A stretch of DNA of 64,000 bases, taken from NCBI GenBank assembly GCA_963767685.1, contig CAVYEZ010000005.1, positions 868,001 through 932,000 of the forward strand, read 5' to 3'. Of this stretch, positions 49,465 to 57,922 are shown piece after piece. Every line of letters begins with the position of its first letter. Within the stretch, counting starts at the first letter, position 1. This DNA comes from Trebonia sp963767685. Lineage in GTDB: Bacteria > Actinomycetota > Actinomycetes > Streptosporangiales > Streptosporangiaceae. The notes beneath the pieces were generated by a model. It did not search any database. It was not told the DNA's origin and was given only the letters and a program-made list of their open reading frames with translations. Position numbers and translations under genes: made by a program.

Positions 49465-50373
49465 TCATGCTCTCGTTACCGCGGCGCGGAAGCGGGTCAG
49501 GGAGGAGCCGAGGCCGAGGTCGGTGCCGATCTCGGTCAGCAGGCTGGGGTCCGGCGGAACGGCGGGCAGCGCGCCGTCGATGTCGTCGGCCAGCGGGACG
49601 TCGGTGGCCGTCCTGACGACGGGAGGGGCGACATCGAGGTAGCTTCTCGCGGCTTCGAGCTTCTTCCTCGTGCCGGCCGGGAATCCGCCGTGCCCCTTGT
49701 CGAGGGCGTTCTTCAGGTTGTCCAGGTCACCGAAGGCCCTGATCAGGGCGGCCGCCGTCTTCTCGCCGATGCCGGGAACGCCGGGCAGGCCGTCGCTCGG
49801 GTCGCCGCGCAGTACGGCGAAGTCCGCGTACCTGTCACCGGGAATGTCATACTTTTTGGCGATTTCCGGCTCGGTGACCGGGTCGAGCTTGCCGAGGCCC
49901 TTGACCGTGTAGAGGACGCGGACCTGGCGCTTGTCGTCCACGAGCTGGAAGAGGTCACGGTCGCCGGTCACCACGTCGACCGGCTGGGTCGCCCGGGTGG
50001 CGAGCGTGGCGATGACGTCGTCGGCCTCGTAGCCGTCGTGCTCGGCGATGGCGATGCCCGCCGCGACCAGTACCTGGGTAATCAGCGGGATCTGCACGGC
50101 CAGGCCGGGCGGCGTCTGCTCGGACCCGTCCGGCTCCGCGCGGTGCAGCTTGTAGCCGGGAATGGCGGCGGTGCGGAAGGCCGGGCGCCAGTCGGCGTCG
50201 AGGCAGGCGACGAGCCGCGCCGGCTCGTGATCCCTGACCAGCCGGGCGATGGCATCGAGCAGCCCGCGGATCGCGTTCACCGGCGTCCCGTCCGGTGCCG
50301 TCACCGTCTCCGGCATTCCGTAGAACGCCCGGTAGTACAGCGAAGCCGTGTCAAGCAGCATCAACGAGCCCAC
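49465..50373 (-). CDS. 5'-3' exonuclease (flap-endonuclease type)
   Basis: About 302 residues. Motifs: MLLDTASLYYRAFYGMPETV, LVACLDADWRPAFRTAAIPGYK, GYEADDVIATLATRATQPVD with the metal ligands, VVTGDRDLFQLVDD and DPSDGLPGVPGIGEKTAAAL (helix-hairpin-helix). It resembles the N-terminal domain of DNA polymerase I as a stand-alone gene, a common actinobacterial paralogue that removes RNA primers or flaps. The start is uncertain: GTG 50373, TTG 50364 and ATG 50361 are all possible and none has a strong ribosome site. Confidence 0.9.
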   Translation of the reverse strand: MGSLMLLDTASLYYRAFYGMPETVTAPDGTPVNAIRGLLDAIARLVRDHEPARLVACLDADWRPAFRTAAIPGYKLHRAEPDGSEQTPPGLAVQIPLITQVLVAAGIAIAEHDGYEADDVIATLATRATQPVDVVTGDRDLFQLVDDKRQVRVLYTVKGLGKLDPVTEPEIAKKYDIPGDRYADFAVLRGDPSDGLPGVPGIGEKTAAALIRAFGDLDNLKNALDKGHGGFPAGTRKKLEAARSYLDVAPPVVRTATDVPLADDIDGALPAVPPDPSLLTEIGTDLGLGSSLTRFRAAVTRA

Positions 50374-50439
50374 CCGGGTAATACTGCCACGCCGGGGCGG
50401 CAACCGTGCGCCGGCTGCCGGTAAGCGCAGGTAGCTGGC

Positions 50440-51156
50440 ATGCGGCATAATCGGTGGGTGCCAAGACAGCAATGGCGAGCGCCGTTCGTGATCCGGGTCA
50501 AGGCGGTTGTCGTCGCCGCGGTCAGCGTGACGATCGGCCTGGTGTTCTTCCCCCGGTGGTTCGGGATCCCGGCCGCCGTCGCGCTCGGGGCGTTCGGGCT
50601 TGGCACCGCCGTCCTCGGCGGATCCGTCGTGGTTGACCAGGCGGCGGGGCTGCTGGTGCTGCGGATGGGTTTGATCACCCGGCGGATCCGGTTCCGCGAC
50701 GTGACCGCCGTGCTCGTTGACCAGGCGAAGTTGTCCGTCGCCAGGGCCCGGGGCGGCGAGGTCTCGCTCTACGCCTGGCGCCGGGGCCGGCTCGACGCGC
50801 TGCTTCGCGTGCCGGTCGTGGCCGGCGACATCGGGCACGCGATCGCGAGCTGCGTGGCGCTTGCCGGGGCCGACGCCGAAGCCGGGCCGTCCGCCGAAGA
50901 CGGCGCGCGCGGGGAACGGCCCGCGGTGACGCCGGCCCGCGTCCGGTCCAGGATCTCCGGCACGCTGCTCGGCGGGTGGGGCCTGGTCGCGATCCTCGCC
51001 GCGCTGATCGTCCGGGTCCACTGGGACAACACCGTACTGACGGTCCTCGGCGTGCTCATCGCGCTCGCGCTTGGCGTGTCCGGCCTGCTCAGCTTCCTGA
51101 TCGGGTGCTGGATCCTGCTGACCGGGCGCACACCCCAGGCCAGCCAGCCGATCTAG
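50440..51156 (+). CDS. Membrane protein with PH-like domain
   Basis: 238 residues from ATG 50440, or 232 from GTG 50458, which has CATAAT 6 nt upstream and could be leaderless. The N-terminal helices are VVVAAVSVTIGLVFFPRWFG and AAVALGAFGLGTAVLGGSVV, then a PH-like beta domain (about 60-120: LLVLRMGLITRRIRFRDVTA, EVSLYAWRRGRLDALLRVPV) and two C-terminal helices (LGGWGLVAILAALIV; VLIALALGVSGLLSFLIGCW). Function unknown. It diverges from the exonuclease gene. Confidence 0.75.
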   Translation: MRHNRWVPRQQWRAPFVIRVKAVVVAAVSVTIGLVFFPRWFGIPAAVALGAFGLGTAVLGGSVVVDQAAGLLVLRMGLITRRIRFRDVTAVLVDQAKLSVARARGGEVSLYAWRRGRLDALLRVPVVAGDIGHAIASCVALAGADAEAGPSAEDGARGERPAVTPARVRSRISGTLLGGWGLVAILAALIVRVHWDNTVLTVLGVLIALALGVSGLLSFLIGCWILLTGRTPQASQPI

Positions 51157-51190
51157 GCCGCGCCGCGACCGCCAGTTCCTCGCCTTGGTC

Positions 51191-51219
51191 GCGGGCCGCG
51201 GCGTCTCCCCGCGGCCCGC
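51191..51219. terminator. Terminator between the membrane protein and the Rieske gene
   Basis: GCGGGCCGCGG (51191-51201) pairs with CCGCGGCCCGC (51209-51219) around CGTCTCC, an 11-bp perfect stem between convergent genes. Confidence 0.75.
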
Positions 51220-51229
51220 GGCCCGGGCA

Positions 51230-51778
51230 CTACTGCAGGTAGACCTTGCCGCCGGTGACGGTGACCGACTTCCCGGGCAGCGGCGACGGGGGCGGGCCCG
51301 CGACGACCGAGCCGTCGGTGATCTTGAACTTGCCGCCGTGACAGGGACAGTTGATCGTGCCGTCGGCCACCTGGTTCAATATGCACCCGACGTGGGTGCA
51401 GACCGCGCTGAAGGCCTTGTACACGTTCTTGGCCGGCTGGGTGACCACTACCTTCGCGTCCGTGTAGATCATGCCGCCGCCCACGGGGACGGCGCTCGCC
51501 ATGCCGAGCAGCGTGCCCGTTTGCGCGCTGGCGTTCCCGGAGCCGCCGTTCATGGCACTCGCGCTGCTTGACGGCTGGCTGGCCATGGCGCCGGCCGCGT
51601 CGCTTCCGGTGGATGAGGTGGAAGGCTCCGTTCCCGGCGCCTGGCCGGCATCGTTCGCGTCGTATGGCACGGCCTTGGTGCTGCACGCGGTCAGCACTCC
51701 GGCCACACCGAGGACTCCCGCTCCGAGCAGTACGCCGCGCCTGGTGGCGCACTGATGCTGCTGGGACTCGTCGGTCAT
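51230..51778 (-). CDS. Rieske [2Fe-2S] protein, exported
   Basis: 182 residues. The N terminus has RRGVLLGAGVLGVAGVLTAC, a Tat-like RR signal ending in a lipobox, so it is a lipoprotein outside the membrane. A Ser/Ala/Gly linker leads to the Rieske domain with CTHVGCILNQVADGTINCPCHGGKF: ligands Cys and His in CTHVGC and CPCHGG, with the two disulfide cysteines. The end is KSVTVTGGKVYLQ. It resembles small QcrA-like or dioxygenase-ferredoxin-like electron carriers found alone in Actinobacteria. No partner oxidoreductase is adjacent. Tandem repeats lie in the promoter. Confidence 0.9.
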   Translation of the reverse strand: MTDESQQHQCATRRGVLLGAGVLGVAGVLTACSTKAVPYDANDAGQAPGTEPSTSSTGSDAAGAMASQPSSSASAMNGGSGNASAQTGTLLGMASAVPVGGGMIYTDAKVVVTQPAKNVYKAFSAVCTHVGCILNQVADGTINCPCHGGKFKITDGSVVAGPPPSPLPGKSVTVTGGKVYLQ

Positions 51779-51794
51779 CGATCATCCTTCGCTT

Positions 51795-51932
51795 GTGGTT
51801 GCCGTTAGCCCACTCGTGGTTCCCGTTAGCCCACACTTTTACGGCAACCGGGACATGGCCGCACTGATCATCGTCAATCTCGTAATGATCCGGTAACCGG
51901 CGCGCTCGTAGTGATCCGGCAACCGGCACGGC
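51795..51932. repeat. Two pairs of short tandem duplications upstream of the Rieske gene
   Basis: Pair 1 has a 21-bp period: GTGGTTGCCGTTAGCCCAC at 51795 and GTGGTTCCCGTTAGCCCAC at 51816, with 19 of 21 bases equal. Pair 2 has a 26-bp period: CGTAATGATCCGGTAACCGG at 51881 and CGTAGTGATCCGGCAACCGG at 51907. Both lie within 155 bp before the ATG at 51778, so they probably affect regulation as doubled operator sites. Confidence 0.75.
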
Positions 51933-52068
51933 GCCGGCCGGCGTCCGCGACTCAGCCTTTTCGCTGGCTGAGGCCGTCGGCGGTGGCCGTGGCGGACGGC
52001 GTTGCCGTGGCGCGTTTCTCTTACGGGAGCGTGACAAATCCCCGTCACCACCCCGGCGCGCTCCCGGG

Positions 52069-52347
52069 TCAGACGGCGCGGAACTCCGGCGAGCGGCGCA
52101 GCGCGTCGGCGACGATCCGCGCCGTGCCGATGCTGACGACCGGCACCCCAACCGCGCGGACGCGGAAGACCGTGGCGCCGGGGCTGCTGGTGATCCGGAC
52201 GGCGGCCGCGCTCAGCGGCGACCGGCGGGCGATGACGCCTTCCCGGCCGTCCGCCGCGACCTCGAACCCCGTGCCGAGCCGCCGGCTGAGCACCGCGGCC
52301 AGCTCCGCCTGCGTGACGCCCTTGCGTGGCACCCGAACCTTCGCCAA
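52069..52347 (-). CDS. Small conserved actinobacterial protein
   Basis: 92 residues: MAKVRVPRKGVTQAELAAVL, then a basic/hydrophobic segment LGTGFEVAADGREGVIARRS and the end ARIVADALRRSPEFRAV. It looks like a small alpha/beta protein without cysteine or membrane segments. GGAGG precedes ATG 52347. Related short proteins are common in Streptomyces but unassigned. It sits between the GH13 gene and the Rieske promoter and seems monocistronic. Confidence 0.6.
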   Translation of the reverse strand: MAKVRVPRKGVTQAELAAVLSRRLGTGFEVAADGREGVIARRSPLSAAAVRITSSPGATVFRVRAVGVPVVSIGTARIVADALRRSPEFRAV

Positions 52348-52423
52348 GGATGCCTCCCTAGTCGCGAGTCGTGAACGTGGTTTCTTCGTAACCGCCCGGC
52401 CGCCGCCTCAAGCCCGCTCGCGC

Positions 52424-54016
52424 CTACAACCGGAATATTCCGAAGGAGAACGGGCCGGCAGAAACCGTTTCCTGGTCCAGGGTGACACCAGTCTGTTTTA
52501 CCGCGGTCGCCTCGGCCAGCTTCGGGCGGTCGTGGGGCAGGACGCGGTCGCGGTCGCTGGGGTTGATGACCACCAGGAACCGGCCGCCGCGCAGGTAGGC
52601 GAGGGGGTATGCGTCGGACAGGATCTCCAGGCGGCAGGCCGGCCCGAGTTCGGGGTGAGCGCGGCGGAGCGCGATCAGGTCCCTGACGAGGTGCAGCAGC
52701 GAACTGCGGTCGGCGCGCTGCCCGGCGACGGTGGGGCGCCCCCGGTCTGGATCGACCGGCAGGTAGAGCCTCGTGGCCGGGGCATCGGAAAACCCGGCGT
52801 TGGGGCTTGAGTCCCACTGCATGGGAGTGCGCGATCCGGCGCGATTGAAGCTGGAAACTATCGAGACGCTGCCCTCGGTGTCCGGAAGGCCGGGAACGTA
52901 GCGCATGCCGATCTCGTCGCCGTAGTAGACGGCCGGCAGGGTGGGGAAGGTGAGGAGGAACGCGAAGGCGGCCGGCAACTGCTCGGAGGTGCGCGGTCCC
53001 GCGTGCAGCCGGGGGAAGTCGTGATTGGCGGTAGGCAGCGCTATGTGCCCAGGCTCGCCGATCGCGGCGACCGCGTCGTGGTAGGCGGTCAGGAACGTGG
53101 CGGCGTTCCCCTGGCCGTCGGCGCCGAAGTAGCACGCCTCCGTGTCCAGTCCCGTGGGCCCGCTCACGATGCCGTTGCTCCAAAGCGAAAGCAGTGGCCT
53201 GCCGTGGTCCGGGCCGCCGAAGTGCAGGAAGAAGTCAGCGTGGAACCCCGCAGGCACCGCCACTGCCGGGTCACCCCACTCTGAGAGCAGGACCGCGTCC
53301 GGGTGCGCCCGGTCCAGCCAGGCGCGTACCTCGCGCCACAGGCGGGCAGTTTCCGCGAAGCCAGGATCGTCTTTCACCAGGGAGGAAGCCATGTCCACCC
53401 GGAACCCGGACACGCCGAGCCCGAGCCAGTAGTCCATGATCGTGCGCAGCGCCGCCCGGTTGGCCAACGGGCCCTCGGCCTCCGTGCCCTGGCGCCAAGG
53501 TTCATCCGCCTTCTGGCGGGCGTAGCCGAAGTTCAGTGCGGGCTGGAAGTCGAAGAAGTTCGGCAGGTAACCACCCGGGCGGGGGCCGGGAGAGCGGACG
53601 AATCGCTCCGGCAGCCGGCCGTCGGGGCCGGAACCCGCCCAGATATAGCGATGATCATCTTCGTCGTGCGCGGACGCCACGAACCACGGATGGGTGTCGG
53701 AGGTGTGTCCCGCCACCAGGTCAAGCAGGAGCCTGATGCCGCGTGCGCGGGCCTTGTCGACCAGGTCGGCCAGGTCGTCGTTGTCCCCGTAGCGCGGCGC
53801 GATCGTGAGGTAGTCGGCCACGTCGTAGCCGGCGTCGCGCATCGGGGAGACGAAGCAGGGGTTAAGCCATACCGCGGTGACGCCGAGCCAGGCCAGGTAG
53901 TCGAGGTGCTCGGCGATGCCGCGCAAGTCGCCGATCCCGTCGCCGTTGGAGTCGGCGAAGCTCTGCGGGTAGATCTGGTACAGGACGGCATCGCTCAGCC
54001 AATTCGGTGCGGCCAT
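52424..54016 (-). CDS. GH13 alpha-glucosidase/amylase-type enzyme
   Basis: 530 residues from ATG 54016 (24 more codons are open upstream, to 54088). The family-13 regions are AVWLNPCFVSPMRDAGYDVA (region I context), LLLDLVAGHTSDTHPWF (region I), GLGVSGFRVDMASSLVKDD (region II with nucleophile Asp), DAVLLSEWGDPAVA (region III, acid Glu) and ALPTANHDFPRLHAG (region IV His-Asp). The TANHD form and the order resemble trehalose synthase/oligo-1,6-glucosidase-like subfamilies. No signal peptide, so it acts in the cytoplasm on imported oligosaccharides. The tRNA-Sec gene lies 155 bp upstream in the opposite direction. Confidence 0.88.
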   Translation of the reverse strand: MAAPNWLSDAVLYQIYPQSFADSNGDGIGDLRGIAEHLDYLAWLGVTAVWLNPCFVSPMRDAGYDVADYLTIAPRYGDNDDLADLVDKARARGIRLLLDLVAGHTSDTHPWFVASAHDEDDHRYIWAGSGPDGRLPERFVRSPGPRPGGYLPNFFDFQPALNFGYARQKADEPWRQGTEAEGPLANRAALRTIMDYWLGLGVSGFRVDMASSLVKDDPGFAETARLWREVRAWLDRAHPDAVLLSEWGDPAVAVPAGFHADFFLHFGGPDHGRPLLSLWSNGIVSGPTGLDTEACYFGADGQGNAATFLTAYHDAVAAIGEPGHIALPTANHDFPRLHAGPRTSEQLPAAFAFLLTFPTLPAVYYGDEIGMRYVPGLPDTEGSVSIVSSFNRAGSRTPMQWDSSPNAGFSDAPATRLYLPVDPDRGRPTVAGQRADRSSLLHLVRDLIALRRAHPELGPACRLEILSDAYPLAYLRGGRFLVVINPSDRDRVLPHDRPKLAEATAVKQTGVTLDQETVSAGPFSFGIFRL

Positions 54017-54170
54017 GCGCGGGCCAGCCCTTCCGCGATCGGAACTCCAGCGGCCGCCGCCGTCCTCGGCCCGGGCCGCACCCAGCATGAGAACTGTACA
54101 GAACCGGGACAGGAGCGTCCAGGTTGCCTGGCGGTGGAGAAGCCCGGACGCAGTCAGTAGAGTCGTGCGC

Positions 54171-54266
54171 GGAGGCGTCTGGATTCCTGGTGGTTCCCCT
54201 GGTCTTCAAAACCAGAGAGCGGCGTGCCGCGTCGCTGGCGGGTTCGATTCCCGTCCGCCTCCGCCA
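54171..54266 (+). tRNA. selC: Selenocysteine tRNA, anticodon TCA
   Basis: 96 nt including an encoded CCA. Acceptor 5' GGAGGCG pairs with CGCCTCC, followed by discriminator G and CCA (54264-54266). The anticodon stem CTGGT/ACCAG encloses CTTCAAA with anticodon TCA at 54206-54208. The long variable arm (GCGGCGTGCCGC region, about 54218-54232) and the T arm GCGGG-TTCGATT-CCCGT match bacterial tRNA-Sec. Its presence implies that the organism inserts selenocysteine, for example in formate dehydrogenase, but selA, selB and selD are not in this window. tRNA genes are also frequent integration points, and the region downstream is rearranged. Confidence 0.93.
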
Positions 54267-54318
54267 CCAGCGTCTTTGCCCGGTTTCCGGTGTCCGGGGC
54301 CGCTTCGGCGAGTGCCTC

Positions 54319-54336
54319 GCGAGAAGCATTTCTCGC
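54319..54336 (+). terminator. Hairpin after tRNA-Sec
   Basis: GCGAGAA (54319-54325) and TTCTCGC (54330-54336) form a 7-bp stem with loop GCAT, 53 bp after the tRNA end. It is a probable terminator of the tRNA transcript. Confidence 0.5.
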
Positions 54337-54369
54337 CCCGACGGGAACATCCTGGGAACACGTGTGCGT

Positions 54370-55138
54370 CATCCGCGCCGGCAGTTTCGAGAAAAGGGTG
54401 CTGAGCGTCGAGGCCGAAAAGCACGTCGTTTCCCCCGGGCAGGACCAGCAGCGGGCAGCCGATGTGTACCCGGCGAGGGTCGAAACAGAGGCGGCGGAAG
54501 TTCGCGGTAATGCGTTCGGCTTCGTGCCCGCCCAGCATCGCCGCGGCCTGTTCATCGAAACTGCGATGTCCGAGCAGCGACGGACGGGCGGGTGCGCCGT
54601 TCACGCAACATGCTCGGACCCGCTGGTCTGCCCCGGCGGTGAGCGCGGCGAAGAGGCCGCCAAGGCTGTTGCCGAAGTACTGAGCCGCCCAGACCACCTT
54701 CCCGCCGGGGTGCCCGTCTGGCCAGTAGCAGCCCCAGCGGGCGCACAGGGAGTCCACGAGGACCAGGCCGCGTCCGTGCTCGGCGTCGGGGGCAGTGACG
54801 CCGAGCACGGGCGCGGGCATGGTGGCGTCCCAGATGAGGAACAGGACGCCCGCCCCGGCGCAGCCCAGCATCCACATGCGGACGGGACCGGTGGTGCGCT
54901 CGGCGAGAGTGGAGAGCAGCGCGTTGGTTGCCAGCTCGGAGACGATCAGGGCGGCTTCATCCCCGATGGCGTCCAGTTGCCATTCCCACAGCACCGCGCG
55001 GGCGTGCTCGCGGGCGCACCCCGGGGCGGTGTCCAGCGCGGCCAGTGCCTGCCCGGTATCCGGGGGATGGGAGCCGTCCGCTGATTGTCCGTGAATTCGC
55101 TGCCAGGTTGCTCCGGCCCAGCTTTGTACATTTTCCAC
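54370..55138 (-). pseudogene. Chimera: RsbW-like ATP-binding domain joined to an esterase C-terminal fragment
   Basis: From about GTG 55138 the first 145 residues are an anti-sigma-factor-type HATPase: VLWEWQLDAIGDEAALIVSE, LATNALLSTLAERTTGP, LFLIWDATMPAPVLG and EHGRGLVLVDSLCARWGCYW (G-box), ending GGKVVWAAQ. Directly after it follows YFGNSLGGLFAALTAGADQR, the nucleophile elbow of an FrsA-like alpha/beta hydrolase, then VRACCVNGAPARPSLLGHRS and CPLLVLPGGNDVLFGLDAQH. The hydrolase N terminus is absent and its C terminus fades near 54370. The open frame continues antisense through tRNA-Sec, where it is not a gene. I infer that a deletion fused two unrelated genes; whether the hybrid is expressed is unknown. 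Confidence 0.6.
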
Positions 55139-55384
55139 CCGGCCCGCCGCGGGGATTTGATGGGATGGAGAAGGTCTTTGTGATATATATTTTCCCCTTC
55201 AAACAAGCGCCGCTCTACCACTGCAGACGGGGCATAAGAATTCGGTAATGAAACCGCTAATCCGGTTCTGCCAATATCAACGTGCGCGGAGGCCGCCACC
55301 CGTGGGCGCCGCCGTCCGCTCGTGGCAGGAGGGGCACCCGGGCGTCCCGCCGCACCCCCTATTGACGAGACCGCCGGTGGGTAA

Positions 55385-56551
55385 TCACCCCCATGGCGGA
55401 CTGACCAGCCACGTAGTGTCGTCGGTCCAGAGCCTGCTGTTGTCCCATGGATTGGAGCCGCCGTTGCTTGCGATGTAGGCGACGTAGTCGTAGTGGCGGA
55501 TGTACTTGTACGGGTAGTTGACCGACTGGAACGAGTACCCCTGCCCGCTGTTTCCCGGCTGGGGGCAGAAGGTTGCGTCCTGGGCGAACTGCGAGGTGCC
55601 GTCGTCCGGGTTCAGGTAGAGCTCAAAGTCGTAGTGCCTGAGGTACTGGCCTGGGTCGTTGGCTGACTCCAACGAGATGCACGAGCTGCTGGCCAGCCCT
55701 GACTGCACGATCCAGGTGGCGTCGGCCTTGGCGGCGGCGGAGTCGCCCGGCGTGATCTGCGTGATCACGACGCGGTCATCGGCCGCGTGCTGGATGTAGA
55801 ACGACGTGCAGCACGGGGTCGTGGCCCGTATCGAGATTGGCGAACCCGGGGTGAGCTCTGGGCTGGTAGGAGCCGCTGATGGCGACGGGCTGGGCCGGGT
55901 CGACGCGGCCGATGGGACAGGAATAGCCGTGACGGTGTTGACAACAGCATGCCCGGTGGTGGCATGCGCCGTGGTGGCCGACCCCGCGGGCGTCGCGCGA
56001 TGGGCGCTGGCGCTGGCGGGGGCCGCGGCCGGGAGCGCACCTCCGGGTGTCCGGGGAGCAATGTGATGGCAACTGCTCGGCTGGCACTTGCTTGCGAGAG
56101 TGGCCGATGAGTGGCTCGGCAGGAAGAAGAGCGCCACGCCAGCGGTGAGGGTGGCGGCCGCCATGGCAGCGCCGATCGCAATGTCCAGACGGTAACCAGC
56201 CAGCGCCGGGAACCGCTTCCCCGAAGCGGCGGCGAGCGCCCGGTGGCGCCCGGACCGGCCGCCAGGCCGACTGTTCCCGGCGGGCGCCTCGGCTGGCATT
56301 AGCAGCGCGGTGTCGAGCTTTGCCGGTGCGGCCGGTTCGGCTGGTTCTGACCTCCCGGAAGTGCCAGCCCGTGCTGCGCCTGGAAGCGAGACCCAGCCAC
56401 CGGGCATCCAGTCCCCAGCCGGACCATCCGGCGGCCTGCTCCCGTCGTAATCGGAACCTGGGATGTAGGGCCTTACCAGGTCGTAAGGCTCTAGTTCCTG
56501 GTCTTCCCGGCTGTCGTCACCGGGGTCTTCCGTCGCCTCAGAATCTGGCAT
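55385..56551 (-). CDS. Membrane-anchored protein with AbfB (CBM42) domain
   Basis: 388 residues. The N terminus (1-125) is acidic to proline-rich and cytoplasmic. One helix follows (LDIAIGAAMAAATLTAGVALFF, about 124-146), then an Ala/Ser/Thr/Pro linker to about 235. The C-terminal AbfB domain (about 240-388) has the repeated pattern LASSSCISLESANDPGQYLRHYDFELY and FQSVNYPYKYIRHYDYVAYI, in which the RHYDF motifs mark the beta-trefoil repeats that bind arabinofuranosyl chains. Type II topology puts the lectin outside. No catalytic domain is fused, so it may serve as a surface receptor. Near carbohydrate genes. Confidence 0.85.
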   Translation of the reverse strand: MPDSEATEDPGDDSREDQELEPYDLVRPYIPGSDYDGSRPPDGPAGDWMPGGWVSLPGAARAGTSGRSEPAEPAAPAKLDTALLMPAEAPAGNSRPGGRSGRHRALAAASGKRFPALAGYRLDIAIGAAMAAATLTAGVALFFLPSHSSATLASKCQPSSCHHIAPRTPGGALPAAAPASASAHRATPAGSATTAHATTGHAVVNTVTAIPVPSAASTRPSPSPSAAPTSPELTPGSPISIRATTPCCTSFYIQHAADDRVVITQITPGDSAAAKADATWIVQSGLASSSCISLESANDPGQYLRHYDFELYLNPDDGTSQFAQDATFCPQPGNSGQGYSFQSVNYPYKYIRHYDYVAYIASNGGSNPWDNSRLWTDDTTWLVSPPWG

Positions 56552-57058
56552 TGAACATCACAGCGCCCATAGCGGTCATCCATCCCAGACGTAGCCTTAA
56601 GCAGTGGAAAGGTATCAGCCTAATGGTCAGCCTTGTGGAAGAAAATTCAGTTCTTGGGCTTTTTCTAAGCCTTGATCCATCAGTTGAATGCCGAATGCGG
56701 CGATTGCGGCCGCTGGCCTCCAGGATCGGTTTTCGGCTGATCTCCTGTTGCAGATGGTTCACGGCCGCCGCCTTCGTGCGCGCCATCCGGGAAGGCCAGG
56801 CGATCGCCGATACCAGTCCCTGGCGGTTCAGGCAGCGACGTACGACGACTTGCCGGTAAGGCCGCCTGATCGCTGGTCAGCCGATCGAGCATGAACTGGT
56901 CGGCCCGCACGTGAAACCACGACCCGTCGGCCATCGAGTCCGAGATGAGGAACGGCTGGCCGGCTTCCGACTTGGCCTTGGTCGCAGCAAGATTGAGCTG
57001 GACGGCCGCTACGTGCTGACCGGCGATTCGGCCGGGCTGGCGGCGTGCCGTTGCTGGG
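56552..57058 (-). pseudogene. Region with a broken minus-strand gene downstream of the DeoR gene
   Basis: From about GTG 57063 the minus strand opens MTQQRHAASPAESPVST and stops. In another phase it continues with AAVQLNLAATKAKSEAGQPF, LISDSMADGSWFHVRADQFM and LDRLTSDQAALPA to about 56820, where a further shift occurs. The composition is coding-like (one clear frame, no proline/arginine excess), but I do not recognise the family. It would follow the DeoR gene directly as an operon partner. The rest (56552-56790) is AT-richer and holds the promoter region of the AbfB gene. Confidence 0.4.
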
Positions 57059-57865
57059 TCACATCGCCACGGAATCCGCGCTGCCGGAAACCTGCCGGTC
57101 AGCGATGATGAGCTCCCCGACGGTTCCCTCGATCACCTCGCGCGCTTCCGAGGTCAGCCCCGAGTCACTCACCAGGATGTTAGCGTCGGCTAGCGCCGCC
57201 ATCGCCGACAGTCCGATGACGCCCCACTTGGTATGGTCGGCCATCACCACCAGGCGGCCCGCTGAGGCCACCATCGCCCGGTTCATCTCCGCCTCCATGA
57301 GGTTGGGGGTGGTGAAGCCGGACACCGGGTCCATCCCGTGCACGCCCATGAGCAGCAGGTCAACGTGCAGGTCGCTGATGGTTTGGACGGCGATTGGCCC
57401 GACGAGGGCATCCGACGGCGTCCGCAAGCCGCCGGTGAGCAGGATCGTCTGAGACGACTCCCCGTTGGAGTGCAGGTAATCCGCGACCCTGACAGAGTTG
57501 GTGACAACTGTCAGCTGCGGTATACGCGCCAGGTAAGCGGCGGCAGCATAGGTTGTCGTCCCGGCGCTGACCGCGATGGTCGCCTTAGGCTGGACCAGGG
57601 CCGCCGCCGCGGCCGCGATGAGTTCCTTCGCCGCTGGCTCCCGGCATGACTTAGCCTCGAATCCGGGCTCGTCGCTGGTGCCCTGCGGGCGAACCGTAGC
57701 GCCGCCGTACACCTTTTGCACCAGGCCCCGCGCGGCCAGCACGTCGATGTCACGGCGCACCGTCATGTCCGACACCCCAAGCAGCTCGGCCAGCTGAACG
57801 ATGCGAGCGCCCCCGGACCGCTCGATCTCCGCCAGGATCTGGTCCTGTCGCTGCGCTGGAAGCAT
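57059..57865 (-). CDS. DeoR-family transcriptional regulator
   Basis: 268 residues from ATG 57865, with GAGGTG about 10 nt upstream (a TTG at 57895 is less likely). HTH: LPAQRQDQILAEIERSGGAR, IVQLAELLGVSDMTVRRDID, and the family motif RGLVQKVYGGATV. The sugar-phosphate-isomerase-like sensor domain contains TIAVSAGTTTYAAAAYLARI, LTVVTNSVRVADYL, TILLTGGLRTPSDALVGPIA and LMGVHGMDPVSGFTTPNLME. Ligands are sugar phosphates. It lies 235 bp downstream of the sugar-importer operon in the same direction and is the likely regulator of importer and alpha-galactosidase. Confidence 0.92.
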   Translation of the reverse strand: MLPAQRQDQILAEIERSGGARIVQLAELLGVSDMTVRRDIDVLAARGLVQKVYGGATVRPQGTSDEPGFEAKSCREPAAKELIAAAAAALVQPKATIAVSAGTTTYAAAAYLARIPQLTVVTNSVRVADYLHSNGESSQTILLTGGLRTPSDALVGPIAVQTISDLHVDLLLMGVHGMDPVSGFTTPNLMEAEMNRAMVASAGRLVVMADHTKWGVIGLSAMAALADANILVSDSGLTSEAREVIEGTVGELIIADRQVSGSADSVAM

Positions 57866-57922
57866 GCTTGGGTTCACCTCAGCTGGTTCTATCAACGCTC
57901 ACCATACTTTCCCGTCGCTGCT

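Noticed and set aside
54206..54370. Tail of the chimeric frame running antisense through tRNA-Sec.
   Set aside because: It has no protein similarity, overlaps a complete tRNA, and exists only because no stop occurs in that phase.
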